Origin: Monarcha castaneiventris obscurior
Lineage: Eukaryota > Chordata > Aves > Passeriformes > Monarchidae
Direction of reading: 5' to 3'
NCBI GenBank assembly: GCA_026261815.1
Contig: JAMPIT010000856.1
Location: 13,360,001 to 13,424,000, forward strand
Length of the DNA stretch: 64,000 nucleotides
Shown piece after piece: positions 27,961-53,832 of the stretch (position 1 is its first letter; every line of letters starts with the position of its first letter). The notes beneath the pieces are model-generated. The model was not told where the DNA came from. It saw nothing but the letters and a program-made list of their open reading frames with translations, and ran no database searches. Both the position numbers and the translations under genes were made by a program.

Positions 27961-30900
27961 CTGCTGCAGACCGAAAAGAAACAGTAACCGGAGGTATTGT
28001 CAGCAGCAGGGCGCGTGTTGTAGATGAGGAGCTGGACAGTCAGCAACTGTTTTACTGATGCTTTAACTTTCTCTGAAAATAACTTTCTCGACGTAGATAC
28101 AATATGGTAGAACTGTTACTGTTTAGCTTAGTTACATTTAAGTTACTGCTAGTGTTTGTTCGCCGTTGTGTCCCTTCGTAGGGAAAGTCAAGAAGCTCTC
28201 GTCGCTAGCTTTAGGTAACAGCATATTTTGCGGTTCATGTGATAATCTTCAGCTTCAGTAGTTTTTGAGCAGAGCCGTGTACTTACATACCTAGCAATGA
28301 CAGGATGAGGAGGCTGAGTGTGCCCTCAGCGCGCCCCTGGGTGGCTCCAGAGCGGGGGCAGCTGCTGTTCCGCTGGAGGATGCGGTCCTGTTTGGAGGGA
28401 CCCTCAGCAGCTGAGGCTGGGCCGGCAGAAACCTCGTGGAGCTCAGCGAAGTCCCGTGTGTGGGGTGGAATAATCTGGCTCAGCGTGGCAGGTCGGGGGG
28501 GACTGGCTGGGAGCAGCTGCGCAAAACAGGACCAGGGAGTCTGTGAACAACAGGTCGTACGTGAATCAGCAGCGAGCGCTTGTGGCTGTGGGAGGGAGGG
28601 AGGGTGGCTCAGCAGGTCCAGCCAAGCCTCCCCTCTGTCCAGCACATGGGAGGTTGCTGGTGGGTGCTGTGTTCCTCCAGGGATTCCCAGAGTAGGAAAA
28701 ATACTGGCAAACTGAAATAGGCTAGTGGAGAACCCCTGAGTCGGTCAGGGGGATGCAGTCTGTGGCGTACCAGAGGAGCCTTTGATAGCCTGTGTTTGTG
28801 CAGCCTGGAGGAGAGACAATGTGGAAAGGGGGCAGAAGGCAGTCTCACCTGCCTAAAGAATGGTGGCAGATGATGGAGTTGGGTTCTTGAAGTGAAGAAT
28901 GAGGATGGATGAAGGGAAATTCTGATGAGATAGGAAAAAAACCAATTCTTCACAGTGAAGAGATCTAACACCACAGCAGGGCTGGAAAGTTGTGGAATTT
29001 CCATCTCTGGAGATATTGAACACATGACTGGACAAGGCCTGGAGCAATCTGAGCTGCCTTTGAAGTTTGCCATGCTTTGAGCTGGCTTTGAAGCTTGCCT
29101 TGCTTTGAACAGGCTGAGAAATGAGTGGGGCCTGTGATTTCAATAGCCTTCAATTTATGAAGTACTTTGACATATCATGGGATGATCGACTGCATACGTG
29201 TGCTTAATATGCCTTTTATCCGCTATTACAGAAGCCCATTTTGGCACAAAATAAAATTCTGCCTATGTAATTAAGGGATTAAAAAACAAGAAAGCCATGA
29301 ACTCAATATTCTTTGATTCTGTTAAAATGCGTTTGCTTGTATTCTTTATTTTAATTTTAGGAAGAAAAGAAGATTCTCTTCTATCACCCAAATGAAGTAG
29401 AAAAGAATGAAAAAATTAGAAATGTGGGGCTATGTGAAGCTATAGTGCAGTTCACGAGGTAGGGAGTCTGATTGCATGGCTCATTGTTTTGGCACAAGCA
29501 TTGTATTTTAAATATCTCAGTTACATGTCTTCCTGTTGTGAGTGTGTATAAATATCTATATCTCTATATATATTTTCTTTCCAGGACCTTTAGCCCAACA
29601 AAACCTGCAAAATCCCTACACACACAGAAGAATAGACAGTTTTTCCATGAACCTGAAGAAAACTTCTGGATGGTCATGGTACTTATGCACGTGATATGCA
29701 TGTTCCTAAAACACCATCCTGCAATGTTCTCAATGCATTCTGCATTGTCTAATACCAGCCTGTTCCACTTCCTAGGTTGTACGGAATCCCATAATAGAAA
29801 AGCACAAAGATGGAAAGCCAGTCTATGAATATCAGGAAGAAGAATTGCTGGTAATAATGAACTTTCTTTTTTTTTTTTTTTTTTTTAATGAGCTGTGTGT
29901 AGCTCAGCCAAAATACTTGTAATTCACAGCTCCTACTGATGTGCTGCTCTCTTTCCTGCAGGACAAGGTTTATAGCTCTGTCCTCCAGCAGTGCTACAGC
30001 ATGTACAAGGTAAGGTTAACACTGGAGGCTCAAAACAAAACAAAACAAAACAAAAGCATGAGATACTTCAATGTCACATAAGTGTTCTGCCTCTGCTGCC
30101 ATACATACCTGGACTGTGCAAATCTAAATGTTTTGTCACTAAAGAAGGGATATATTTGGATTGATGTGGAGTATATTGAGGAATGGGAGCTGTGTTGTAA
30201 TCTCTATTCATAGCCATTGTTATAAGAAATTACTCTAAATGATTACCCAACTCACTGTTTGTTTTTTTTTTTTCTTTTAACTGTTAGCTTTTCAATGGTA
30301 CATTCCTGAAAGCCATGGAAGATGGGGGTGTGAAAGTTCTAAAGGAGAGACTAGAGAAATTCTTCCATCGGGTAAGACCTTATTTTTCAGGCACATAGAG
30401 TGTGATTCTGCACTGGAAATACAATGCAAAAAAAAAGAAAAGTGTCAGCAGTGTGACTATAAAACACAGGCAGTGGAAAAGATGCAGAGTCAACACAAAG
30501 TATGTGATTACTCATTTTGTCAAATACTTCCTGCTTTCTCTGACAGAGTACGTTCTTTAAGTGGAGTTGAACCACAAGCACGGTTATGGCTTGATGGAAC
30601 AACTTAACTGTTGGATCTTTTTTCTGATGGAATTGTGTTCTTTCTTGCAGAGTTCTGCTTTAATGTTTGAATTGGTTACTGTGATAACATTTTGTGCAGA
30701 TCTGTGTGAGTGACTGTTGAAGAATCATTGAGGTTAGAAGGAATTTGGGGAGGTCATCCAGTTCAGCCTCCTACTAAAAGCAGGGTAACACTGAATTTAA
30801 ACTCTCCTGCCCAGAGCTTTGGGTGGTTGAGACTTGAAAACATCCATGGGTAGAGATTCCACAAGCTGCATACACAGGCTTAAAGTCCTGTAGTACTGTG

Positions 30901-33900
30901 AAACAGAGAATAGTTGAAATTTTTAACTTCTCCCCTCTCCTCCACCCACCATGTGGAATTAGTAGCCCATCCTGAGAAGGCTTCAGGAAATATTGCATGC
31001 ATTATACTAGTGTTCAGAATGTCATTTCAAAGCTGTTATTTTAGTGAAAGGATGAAAAGAAAAACCTATTTTTCACATAAGGTAACTGACTGAGTAGTCA
31101 CATCTGGCAGGATTCTGAGTTCCTACATGAAAAGTTCCCTCACACTTTAAAAGTGCCTGCCTGCCCCCATTTTTCTTGTTTGCATGGAAGGAAACAGGAC
31201 TGCTGTCAGCAGTTTGTGCTTTTGTGGTAGAGATGTGAATACTGAGATCTCTGATAATAATGGAGTGTAGACACTGCAAAATGGTGTTTAAAATTTTGTT
31301 CTTTTAACAGATTTTTGGAATGGCACAATGTTGTGACAGTGTAAACTAAAGTACAGGCTTTTGCTTGTGGATTTGGGGAGGGTCTTGCTTGTTTCTTTGT
31401 AAGATTTGTCGTAGACTCCAGAGTAAACACCACTGGCACAAGGAGTACCGTGATTTAGCTGGTGTGTGCTTCTGTCCAGACTAAATTAAAAATAGACCTT
31501 AGCTAAAAAGGAAGTAAATAGATTTTTATGGCTGAAACAGAGAGACTTACAAGCTGTGACAGAGGTCTGTCATCCTGTTGGTCTGTATCACTTGTGGGCA
31601 TTTGGTAATGTGAAGTGACTGTAGAGGGAGCCATTGGATAAAGCTTCTTTCACAGACCACTTGACAGTGCATCTGGAATATCTTGCTAAAGGTTACAGTC
31701 TATCAAGAAAGTGAATAATAGAAATTATTTATTCCATTGCACATTGAAAGCTAATTATCTGTTCCTATTTCTACAGCTGAATCTGAAATGAAATATTAGT
31801 AAGATAGGCTTTGCTTTCTTATACTCTCAAACGATCTTGAACTTTCCTTAAAAGCTGTTGTCATAATGATTAAATAAAAGCCAAGTGACACTTGGAATCA
31901 CATTCATGCACTCACACATGGAATCACAGAATGGTTTGGGTTGAAAGGTACCCTTAAAGGTCATCTAGACCCCTTGCTATGAGACATCTTCAACTAGATC
32001 AGATTACTCAGAGCTGTCCAACCTGGCCATGAATGTTTCCAGAGATGGGGCATTCACCACCTTTCTGGGAAAGCTGTGCCAGTGTGTGACCACCCTCATT
32101 GTAAAAAGATTCTTTCTTATATCTAATCTAACCTCCTTCCATCTGAAACCCTTGTCCTGTCACTACAAACCTTTGTAAAAAGTCTGTCCCCACATGAAGG
32201 AGTGTGTCAGGCAAGCAGCGCTGGAAGGATTTTTTTTCTTTGATTGTTAGTCCAGATTATTGGGGATTAGACTCAAATTTGTCATTTAAATCTACACCTT
32301 GGCAGTTTACTGAATTCTAAAAGCCAACTGTCATTCTCTCAGTACTTGCAGACACTGCACTTACAGTCTTGTGATCTGCTGGATGTGTTTTGTGGAATCA
32401 GCTTCTTTCCACTGGATAAAATGACTTACTTGAAAATTCAGTCGTTTATTAATAGGATGGAAGAAAGCCTGAACATAGTCAAGTACACTGCATTTCTCTA
32501 CAATGACCAGCTTATCTGGTAGGTACTTCAGTAATTCTTTTGTGTGTCTTCAATTTCTAATCCTATGAGTAAGTGTCATAATAGAGAAGTTTTTAAATTA
32601 GGGACCGAGTTGGATGAAAATGAAAAACATGAGTCAGGCTACCATTCAGCAAGAAACACATTGGTCTGAGCTAGTTGGAGGAAAATGTGTGATCTGAACT
32701 GCAGCACTAACATAATTTGTTTCTTTTTCCCCACAATGTTCTAGGAGTGGACTGGAGCAAGATGACATGAGGATTTTGTACAAGTATCTCACCACATCTC
32801 TGTTTCCAAGGCACATGGAGCCTGAGGTAGTTGGGCTGGGGCTTTTTGGTGGGGAAGGTGGTTGGGTGGTTTTGTTTTTTTCTTCCTGTTTACCTGGTAC
32901 TAAAGGCTAAAACACCAAAGAGAAATCTCTCTCTTCTCTCTGCCTCTAAGCTGGTTTTTCCTGTGTGTTCTTTTTCCCCTCAGTTAGCAGGAAGAGATTC
33001 TCCAATACGTGCTGAAATGCCAGGAAATCTACAACACTATGGAAGGTAGGTCTTGTTTTACTGTCACCATCTACTGCTTCTTCCCCCCAGGGCAAAGCAT
33101 TTGGGAGGAGTGTGTGTATTTTGAGTACATATTCCACACACAGTTCATTCCAGAGGGTTGCACAGTAGTTGGTGCAGTGTAAAACCTGACCTCTGGAAAA
33201 AAGAGAAAATGCTTCATTAACATTACTGCATATTTATTTTTCTTCCCATTGTTCTTAATGCACTGCATGACAAATTTGGGAATCGTTCCAATCATTTCTT
33301 TTCAGTCAAGCACTCCAGACAAAGGTGTAGATTTAATCTAGGATTTATCTATTTGTTTTTCCTCTGTACTCAGCATGTCCATGAGGAATTCTGTGCTTAA
33401 ACAAGCAGGGAATATTATTTTGAGTAATTGTGGGTTTGGACATCCTTAATCACGAGAACTCCTAATTGCAGGTTTGGAGAACATCTGTTAAATTCAAGAA
33501 ACTGAAATACAAGAATTCATCACATCTGACCTGTTGAATTATTTTCTAGGTTTCTTACTGGACCTTTAAATCTCAATGATCCAGAGACAAAATGCCGTTT
33601 CCCCAAAATATTTGTTAACACTGATGACACTTACGAAGAGCTTCACCTAATTGTTTATAAGGTATTACAGTTTCCTCTGCAATTACTCCACAGAATTAGG
33701 AATCTCTATGCAATGAAGGTGACAATGATGTGAAGTACTTAGGAATTGTATGGAAAGGTGCATGAATAAGGCCAGGTTAAAGCAAAGAGACAGAAAACTG
33801 GCATTTCTAGCAACAAGCTTTAAAGCCTGAATTCTCTTTTCACCTCTCCTGTACCCTGTCCAAAGCAAACAATTATTTTACTAAAACAAAATACCAGCCT

Positions 33901-36900
33901 TCAGTTGCTTTAAGTGATTTTGTGCCTGGTTTTATATAGGATTAATCAATAAAACAAAAAAAAAAATTACATTAAATGGGAGTCTCTTGCAGACATCTTT
34001 GTATAAGTGCATTTTTAGCAAGTTGTATCTTTCCCCTACAACTTAAACTGTTAATTGGGCTGTATTTTAAAATCATAGCTAACCTGTGTTGTGCAGGACT
34101 GCAAAAAGATTATCCTATTGAAGTGTTACCTTTAAAAAAGATTTTTAAATTTCTTCTCACATGTGTGTGAACTCACTGAAGTATTGTCATTTATTTGAGT
34201 TAGTTGAAGCAATCTGTTGTAAATGGTTTTTTTGGTTTTGTTTTGTTCCAGGCCATGAGTGCTGCTGTCTGCTTTATGATTGATGGTAAGTACCTATTAG
34301 CATCAATTATTTGCCAAGATTTTATATGCAAAATACTTTGACATGCAGCTTGTTTTACTCTTGAAAAATACTCACATTAATTTGTTATTCGAGTCTCTTT
34401 TTCATGAGTGCTTTTATCAATCTTTCATCTTTGTTCCAGTGGTATAAGTGACTCATTTTACACAATAAAATTTCTAAACACTGCTTCAAGTAGCCCCTTT
34501 TAAAATCACCTCTGAGGTTTTAATTATGGGAGAAATTTGTTCTTGAACTCTCACTGATGCTTAAAGAAAACAACTACAGAAACTGTACCTTCAGCTGTGG
34601 GAAGGGAATCTCACCTCTCCCTTTTCTCTGCCTGACACAGCTTCAATTCCACCCACGCTGGAGTTCTGCAGAAAACTGGACAGCATTGTTGGGCCTCAGC
34701 TCACAGTGTTGGCATCAGATATATGTGAACAATACAACATCAACAAGAGAATATCAGGGTTTGTACCACACTTCTTTGCCTCTTGCATTCCCTCATTAGT
34801 TGGTGAAAAGTTAGGTTAATGAACTGCTTAAATAATGGTAATATGAGCCAAATTTTGAAAGCATTAATGGTGTACTTTAAACAATGCTTGTCTACTTCTC
34901 TGTATCATAAGTGTTTATGAAGTGCATATTGTTGCATATTTGGGTCTCTCTGAAGTAACAGTAGATGTTACTTATTTAGGAACAAATGTTTATTGTCTGG
35001 CTGAAGTGGGAATTTTAGTGAGTAAATTTAGTTTTAGGAATTTTAGTTTGGTTACAATGGAAGCTTTACAGTTGAGGACTTTTCCAGAGTTACTGCTTCT
35101 TGAAATGTTGCCATGTATAGTAGGTGAGGAAAAAATGTCTTTTTTGTTTTCTATTTTGCAAGAATAAGGTAATTACTTGAGGGGCAAAAAACAGTCAAAA
35201 GAAAAAGGATGTTAATGCTTTATACTTCACTTAGAACTACAGCTGACTTGCAATAAAATTGCATTTATTTTTTGATAGATTTATTAGTTGGGGAAGCAAG
35301 AACAGCATCACATATGGCAACATAAGAGGAATTCAACCAAAGATAGGTGTGTGAGTGGAGTTAGTGGTACCATCCCAAATCAGCAAAATGGCACAGGATA
35401 GAATAGGATGTGCTTGAAATTGTGCCAGTCTACTAAATCATTAAACTTGGGGTTTTTAAATGTCATCTGGGACTGGCTTTGGCAGCTTTAACTCTTTAAA
35501 AGTTTAATGCTGTGGTGTCCTGAAAACATGATACAGTTCCTTGACACTAATGCAGGTGGGTGACAGAGAGCAGGGGTATCTGGTTGTTTGCTAAGGTGAG
35601 TGGTGTCATCACAGTATCTCCTGGTTCTAAATAATGCATTGCCTCGAGTACCAATTCTGCAGCTAGTTTTTGAACTGTCTGCATTTGTTGTGACTTCTAT
35701 AAAAAACTACAGCTCTAGGTTTTTATGTTAACTTCATAAAAGAGGAAATGGAGGAAGACTGCCAAGGCAGGAGTTTGAAAATAGTCTCTTGCTTAGCGTA
35801 CACAAATGACGGGGGCAAATCTAATTGCCTGGATCAAGGAAGAGTTTGTTCTCTTGGTTGTAACAAATAACAAAGACATGAATAGAAGATGACTTACTGC
35901 TCAAAGACCCAGGATCCATTCAAATCAGCTTGGATTGGCATAGAGGAGAGCAGCAGGAACAAAATGGGGCCAGAGAAAAAAACAGCTCATTAGAAAAATG
36001 CAAATGAATTACTACTGTGAAGTGGAACAAGGCCTTCAAGACTCCCCTGTGTGTGTTTACTGGCAGCCTGAGTGGCAGAAAGGGAAACACTGGCTGGTTC
36101 AGCAGGCTTGGTTGTCTTTTGTTTTTTTTTTAAGTGTGTTAAAATGAAGTTCAATCCCACAAGTCCCTTCAATGTGAACGTAACTCCAGGCTGTCTAAGT
36201 TAGCTTTGCTCTGGCTCACTACCTAGTCTCTGGGAGGTCTGTGGTTATAGAACATGTTGGTATTCACAAACCACTATTTTTTTTCTTTTTAAATCTTCCT
36301 AGGGCTGAGAAGGAACCTCAATTTAAGTTCATCTATTTCAATCACATGAACTTGGCAGAGAAAAGTACCATTCACATGAGGAAAACACCCAGCGTATCAC
36401 TTGCTTCTGTTCACCCTGACCTCATGAAGATTCTCGGTGACATCAACAGTGACTTCTCCAGGTAATGCTTAACTGTTAAGTAGTCTGTAACTCCTGCTGT
36501 AAAGCAGATTTAGGTTTTTTTCAAAGGAGTGGAGCTTTCCAGTATTTTTGTTGATGCTCGTAGCTCTAATTAACAACTAGCAATTTTCCCACTCTGCTTA
36601 AGGACAAGGTTTTAACTTTTCTGTAAATGAAAAAAGCATGTGTCATCATGTTATGGAAGTACTGGGTTAGTGACAGCTTTATAGAATATATGTAGTTGAT
36701 ATGAGCATAGTTTAGGTCTAGGTTTAACAGTTCAATGAAAGCTTAGTATCCCCAACCCATCTCCAGCTTTCAGTATTTGGTCACTGTGTAGCAAATCCTC
36801 ATTCTGTGAAGTGTGTCCTTGCCAGAATGGAGGAGTTTTCTTCAGAGCACTGGAGTGTTTGGCTAATGAAAAGATTAGTGATTGACACATTTGGGGATGT

Positions 36901-38363
36901 CCTAAGCAGCCATTTATGAAGCCTTCGTCCTGGACTGAATGATGGCCAAGTTAGAACTGGTGTTTTCTTTGACACTGCACAACCACAATTTCTGACATTG
37001 AGCTGTCCTAATAATTACAGATAAAGTTGTTGAAGATGAACTTGCTGCCACCTTCTTTACTTTTTAAAACTTCTTTCAGAGTTGATGAAGACGAGGAAAT
37101 TATTGTGAAGGCAATGAGTGATTACTGGGTAGTTGGGAAAAAGTCTGACCAGCGAGAACTGTATGTTATTTTGAATCAAAAAAATGTAAATCTGATTGAA
37201 GTTAATGGTAAGGATTGTTTCTTATTACCTTTAAATACAGTTACTCCTAAAATGTGTGTCCCTAGAGAAGTAATAAAACCCATCTCATGAGAAATCTAGA
37301 GAGGGACTGATGTTTCATAGAGCAGGTGAGTTTGCCTAAGGTTTTAGTCTGCCTACTACCAGCTGTGAAAGGACAGCATAAATATTCAGCAGGCATTTTA
37401 ATTATTAATCAGTCATCCTTCCTCCTTCAAATAATAGAGGACAGCACTGTGAGCTTAGTTTAGGAGTAATTTAAAAAGTGTATTACAGGTGAGAGATTAA
37501 TGTATTTACATCTGACTTTTTATTTGTCAGATCCAGGCATAGTTACACATTGTGGCTGTCCTGTCAGTGATCCTCATCCATCGCTATCTTGTCTCTAATG
37601 TGGTTTTGAGAATGATTTACTATGACTAAGAGTGAGAATTACCAGAAAGATGCAATAGCTTTTACATTGATGTTTCATGAAAAATCTGTTTGAGTCTTAC
37701 TTGCAGGAATTCTAGGGCTCTGTTTTAACAGGAGGCAATGGGCTCGCTTAGACAATGGGAAAGAATTTGGTCATTTTCCAGGACCAAAGCCTAGCAACCT
37801 ACATTTTAGAAAGAGGAATGAGTTGCATAACTTGGAAATCTCTATCTAACTGTCTTTCATCAAACCTAGCATACAGAAGCAGTAAATGAGTGTTTCTGTG
37901 CTTGATAAACTTAGAAAGTGTTGTCTACCAAATAACACAAAGTGAATGTTTTGCAGACTTGATTTACTGTAACAGAATTCCCTAATTCCTCCCTTCTCCG
38001 AAAAAGGGGTTCTCATATACTTCTTATGTTAAGCCAAATCTGCTGCTGTTGCAGTGTTTGATGAGAGGCTCATCCATCATTTGCATTTAAGCCACTTAGA
38101 CACAACTCAGCGTTCAGGCAGTGGGAGATGCCAGACTTGCCTTTCTCCTACTGAAGACAGTAACATTAAGTGTATTTCTACATTAGAAACTCTTAGGGCT
38201 TTTTCTGTTTGAATTTAATTATATTCTCCATGAGAATCCCCAGGGTTTTTCTTGAGGAGGTTTCTGTAAAATATGATACTGATGTGTCTTTTTTTTTTTT
38301 TAAACAGAAGAAGTGAAGAAACTTTGTGCAACACAGTTTAATAATATTTTCTTCTTGGATTGA
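27643..38363 (+). CDS. CCZ1: CCZ1, vacuolar protein trafficking and biogenesis factor (15 exons, 475 aa)
   Basis: With MON1, CCZ1 forms the guanine-nucleotide exchange factor that loads RAB7 on late endosomes. Exons: 27643-27744, 29361-29458, 29585-29678, 29776-29850, 29962-30009, 30288-30371, 32343-32518, 32745-32826, 32984-33045, 33550-33661, 34252-34285, 34641-34758, 36303-36461, 37080-37207, 38308-38363 (TGA 38361-38363). Their lengths total 1428 nt in one open frame with AG/GT at every junction. The product opens MAAAAGAAGQEKQ, passes LLSFFIYNPKLGP (start of the first longin domain), and ends KKLCATQFNNIFFLD. It closely follows human CCZ1 (482 aa) and is slightly shorter at the N-terminus. 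Introns hold CR1 fragments and simple repeats. Single copy here, unlike the human CCZ1/CCZ1B pair. Confidence 0.97.
28790..29110 (+). mobile_element. CR1 LINE fragment in CCZ1 intron 1
   Basis: Diverged CR1 3' region in sense orientation. Landmarks are tgcagcctggaggagag at 28799, an aaattcttcac-like block near 28945, and ggaatttccatctctggaga near 28996. The tail contains two 28-bp tandem copies (29053-29080 and 29081-29108) around ctttgaag.ttgcc.tgcttt. No coding capacity. Confidence 0.55.
30721..30880 (-). mobile_element. CR1 LINE 3' fragment in CCZ1 intron 6
   Basis: gaatcattgaggttagaagg, then aggtcatccagttcagcctc, is the reverse complement of the CR1 3' end. It is degraded and the right boundary is unclear. 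Confidence 0.65.
31919..32193 (-). mobile_element. CR1 LINE 3' fragment in CCZ1 intron 6 (best preserved)
   Basis: The sequence runs gaatcacagaatggtttggg, then ggtcatctagacccc, ccaacctggccatgaatgtt, gggcattcaccacctttctg and cttgtcctgtcactacaaac. These are landmarks of an avian CR1 3' UTR in antisense orientation. About 275 bp, truncated at the 5' side as usual for CR1. Confidence 0.85.
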
Positions 38364-38624
38364 TCTGCAAAGGGCTGATTTATTGAAGATGTCAATGTCA
38401 GGCACTTGTTCAACATGAGAAGTTATTAGTCATATTATTGACTGGAATAATGACAATAGTAAAGCAATACTTGCTTTGTAAGAATCAAAATTTCTACTAA
38501 AATCTGTAAACTGACCATAAAATTTTTAAATTTTAAAAAAGTTTATGTGCAAACTAATTAAAAACTGGTCTGAATTCATCTGTACCATTCCATTCTGATA
38601 TGTTATGTGAATATTTTGCTGAAA

Positions 38625-38630
38625 AATAAA
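38625..38630 (+). terminator. CCZ1: Polyadenylation signal of CCZ1
   Basis: AATAAA lies 262 bp past the CCZ1 stop and is the only good hexamer on this strand before the convergent RSPH10B end. Confidence 0.65.
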
Positions 38631-38877
38631 ACTAATAATTGTTACACTTGAGGAGCATCTGTGTTCATTTGCATCACGTGACTTCCTGCTAGTTTACCAC
38701 TTGCCCAAGACCCTGGTGTAAAAGACTGTTCCCTCTGAAACCAGCAATTCTTGTGCATGCAGTTGAACCATGCTTACAGCTTCCCACAAGTCTTCTGGGG
38801 TTGTTTTGGTTTGGGTTTTTTTTTCCTTACTTGGAGAGTTCTTGCTTGAAGCTCCAGTAGTAGTTGCCAGCAGAGGA

Positions 38878-38883
38878 TTTATT
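38878..38883 (-). terminator. RSPH10B: Polyadenylation signal of RSPH10B
   Basis: TTTATT on the + strand (AATAAA in RSPH10B sense) lies 66 bp past the RSPH10B stop, in an atttatttatttta block offering overlapping hexamers. The resulting 3' UTR is very short, and transcripts of CCZ1 and RSPH10B end within about 230 bp of each other. Confidence 0.65.
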
Positions 38884-38948
38884 TATTTTACTTTTTGTCT
38901 GCAGGTGCCTTGGTACCTGTGGCTGCTGCCGTCTCTGCCTCTTCCTCC

Positions 38949-51830
<12,882 letters not shown>

Positions 51831-51863
51831 GGCTACTGGACTGTCTCAATGTGTATTTTCCTC

Positions 51864-52410
51864 CTGAAAAACGAAAATTTACTTCTGTCTTATATAAATA
51901 TTTTTACGCTATAAACTAGTTCAAAAACCCAAAACAGACTATTACAAAAAAATTAATCAATATTTCTGTCATTATCTATGCCTGTATTTAAGTTATTTCT
52001 GCAACAGCAATTCCTCAAGGCAGGCGTGGCAGCTTGTGGCAGGGAGGCCACAGGGTTAGCAGGGGGCAGTGTCTGTGAATTACCTCCAAGTCTCCCAACA
52101 AAACCACTGTGATGGAAGTGTTATCAGTAGACTTACTTTTGCCACATGGAGATCACCTTTACTGGATTTTTAGGTGTCTATTAGATTTAATTAGATGGAA
52201 AAGTTGAGAGTCATTTCTCAAAGATACGTATTCAGCAAGTTCTTGGAAGTTTCAGCTGCACTACTATGATTGATTTAATTTGCCTTCCAAGTTACAAGTT
52301 GCAGATTAACCACTCTATCTTGTAGTTATTTTGCCAGTTGAGAGCTACCTGAAGGTTACAGGACTGCCGGCTCAGCAGCAATCGCATCACAGCCGATAGC
52401 AGCATCACCG
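51864..52410 (-). other. RSPH10B: RSPH10B intron 1
   Basis: AT-rich at the low end and GC-rich from about 52340. It runs from the acceptor before 51863 to a donor inside the CpG island (best candidate 52566). I see no other feature. Confidence 0.5.
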
Positions 52411-53260
52411 CTTGGCAGTGCAAGAGCCCAACCCGCCAGTGCCGCAGTGCCCAGGGCTGGCAGGGACAGCCTCAGGCTCCCGCCGGCTTCTCACCGCTGC
52501 TGGGCGACCGCAGCCCCGGCACCCGAGCAGGGGAGGACGGGGCCGGGCCGGTGGCAAGCCCTTACCGAGGAACGGCGGGGCCGGGCCGGTGCCGAGCCCT
52601 CACCGAGCCCTTACCGAGCCCCGGCTGAGGGATGGCGGTGCCAAGCCCTCACCGAGCCCTTCCCGAGCCCCAGCTGAGGGACGGCGGGGCCGGGCCGGTG
52701 CCGAGCCCTTACCGAGCCCCGGCTGAGGGACGGCGGGGCCGGGCCGGTGTCGAGCCCTTCCCGAGCCCTCACCGAGCCCTGGCTGAGGGACGGCGGGGCC
52801 GGGCCGGTGCCGAGCCCTTCCCGAGCCCTTACCAAGGGATGGCGGGGCCGGGCCGGTGCCAAGCCCTCACCGATCCCCGGCTGAGGGATGGCGGGGCCGG
52901 GCCCGTGCCGAGTCCTTACCAAGCCCCGGCTGAGGGACGGCGGAGCCGGTGCCGAGCCCTTACCAAAGCCCTTCCCGAGGCCGGCGGGGCCGGGCCGGCG
53001 CCGAGCCCCTCTCGCCGTGCCGGCGCAGCGCCGCGGGGCTGCCGTAGCCACAACAACGCCGCCGCGGGGACGGGGCCCCGCCGGGCCGGCTGCCGCACCG
53101 GCAGCGCAGGGGAGCGAAACCGCGGCTCCGCACCCAACACCAACAATTTGCGGAAGGTTCCTGGCCACAGCCGTGCCGGGTAGCACGGGCACGCTCTGCC
53201 ACGCCGCTTGGAGAAGCGGCACGGGCGGCTCCGAGCACTGGAGGAACGGCAGCAGCATCA
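52411..53260 (-). promoter_or_regulatory. RSPH10B: CpG-island promoter and noncoding first exon region of RSPH10B
   Basis: CpG-dense, TATA-less sequence ends abruptly near 53260. RSPH10B needs a noncoding exon upstream of 51863, and donor-like sites CG|GTAAGG and CG|GTGAGG on the - strand occur repeatedly between 52561 and 52966; the one nearest the coding exon is at 52566. The transcription start is probably between about 52600 and 53150. PMS2 ends 0.5 kb further, so the island most likely serves RSPH10B alone. Confidence 0.65.
52540..52998. repeat. 49- to 60-bp GC-rich minisatellite in the RSPH10B CpG island
   Basis: About nine imperfect units are built on gctgagggacggcggggccg followed by ggccggtgccgagccctta and one or two 11-12 bp ccgagccct sub-repeats. 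The ctgaggg landmarks lie at 52625, 52674, 52723, 52783, 52881 and 52930, giving steps of 49, 49, 60, 98 and 49; the extra 11 bp reflects one additional sub-repeat. Long apparent reading frames on both strands (up to 218 codons) follow from the lack of stops in GC-rich repeats and are not genes. Confidence 0.9.
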
Positions 53261-53826
53261 CGGCCACCCCTCCATCAGCGGCAAATGGAGTGTGAAGGGA
53301 ACATAAACTCGGGTCATACAGAACTTGAAGAGCTTAGCTACACTACCCAATTTAATGGTTTCTGATTCAAAAGGACGGTTTTCTAACTATTTGGATTGTA
53401 CTGAGATAGAATTTGGGCTGACCTGACTGGCAAGACATTCACTGTCAGAAAAGGAATCCCTGTTCTTGAAAAACTAGTTTGGAATTTGGAAGGGAACAAT
53501 GCTAATCAAAAGTAAAGATGCCAGACAAATTATTCTATTCAAGCCTTAAACATAGATACCAGTAAATTAATCATTAAATACAATATTAAAGCTCTAAGTC
53601 ATTATCTAAAGAAACACAGCTTTGGTATAAGCAAAAAAACCCTTTAACTTGTGTATCATTTTCATTTTCTTTAAAATTATCATATACACGATGTATAAAC
53701 ACAGAAAGCTAGTATTTGTTTTATGGCATTCCTAGAGACTTAAATTCACATGCCACTTCATTTTAAGAATCAGTGTATTTGCTGTAAATGAGGCTCACCT
53801 ACTCCTGATCTTTATATATAAACATA
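53261..53826. other. Spacer between RSPH10B promoter and PMS2 3' end
   Basis: AT-rich, without repeats or credible open frames. Nothing recognised. Confidence 0.5.
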
Positions 53827-53832
53827 TTTATT
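53827..53832 (-). terminator. PMS2: Polyadenylation signal of PMS2
   Basis: TTTATT on the + strand (AATAAA in PMS2 sense) lies 263 bp past the PMS2 stop, a reasonable 3' UTR end. Confidence 0.6.

Noticed and set aside
27456..28058. Alternative + strand frames (173-200 codons) across CCZ1 exon 1
   Set aside because: The exon 1 frame joins correctly to exon 2 and matches CCZ1; the other frames are shadows in a CpG island.
52412..53295. Multiple open frames (76-218 codons) on both strands in the RSPH10B CpG island
   Set aside because: They have the composition of the GC-rich minisatellite (Ala/Gly/Pro/Arg) with no homology signal; better explained as promoter and untranslated exon DNA.
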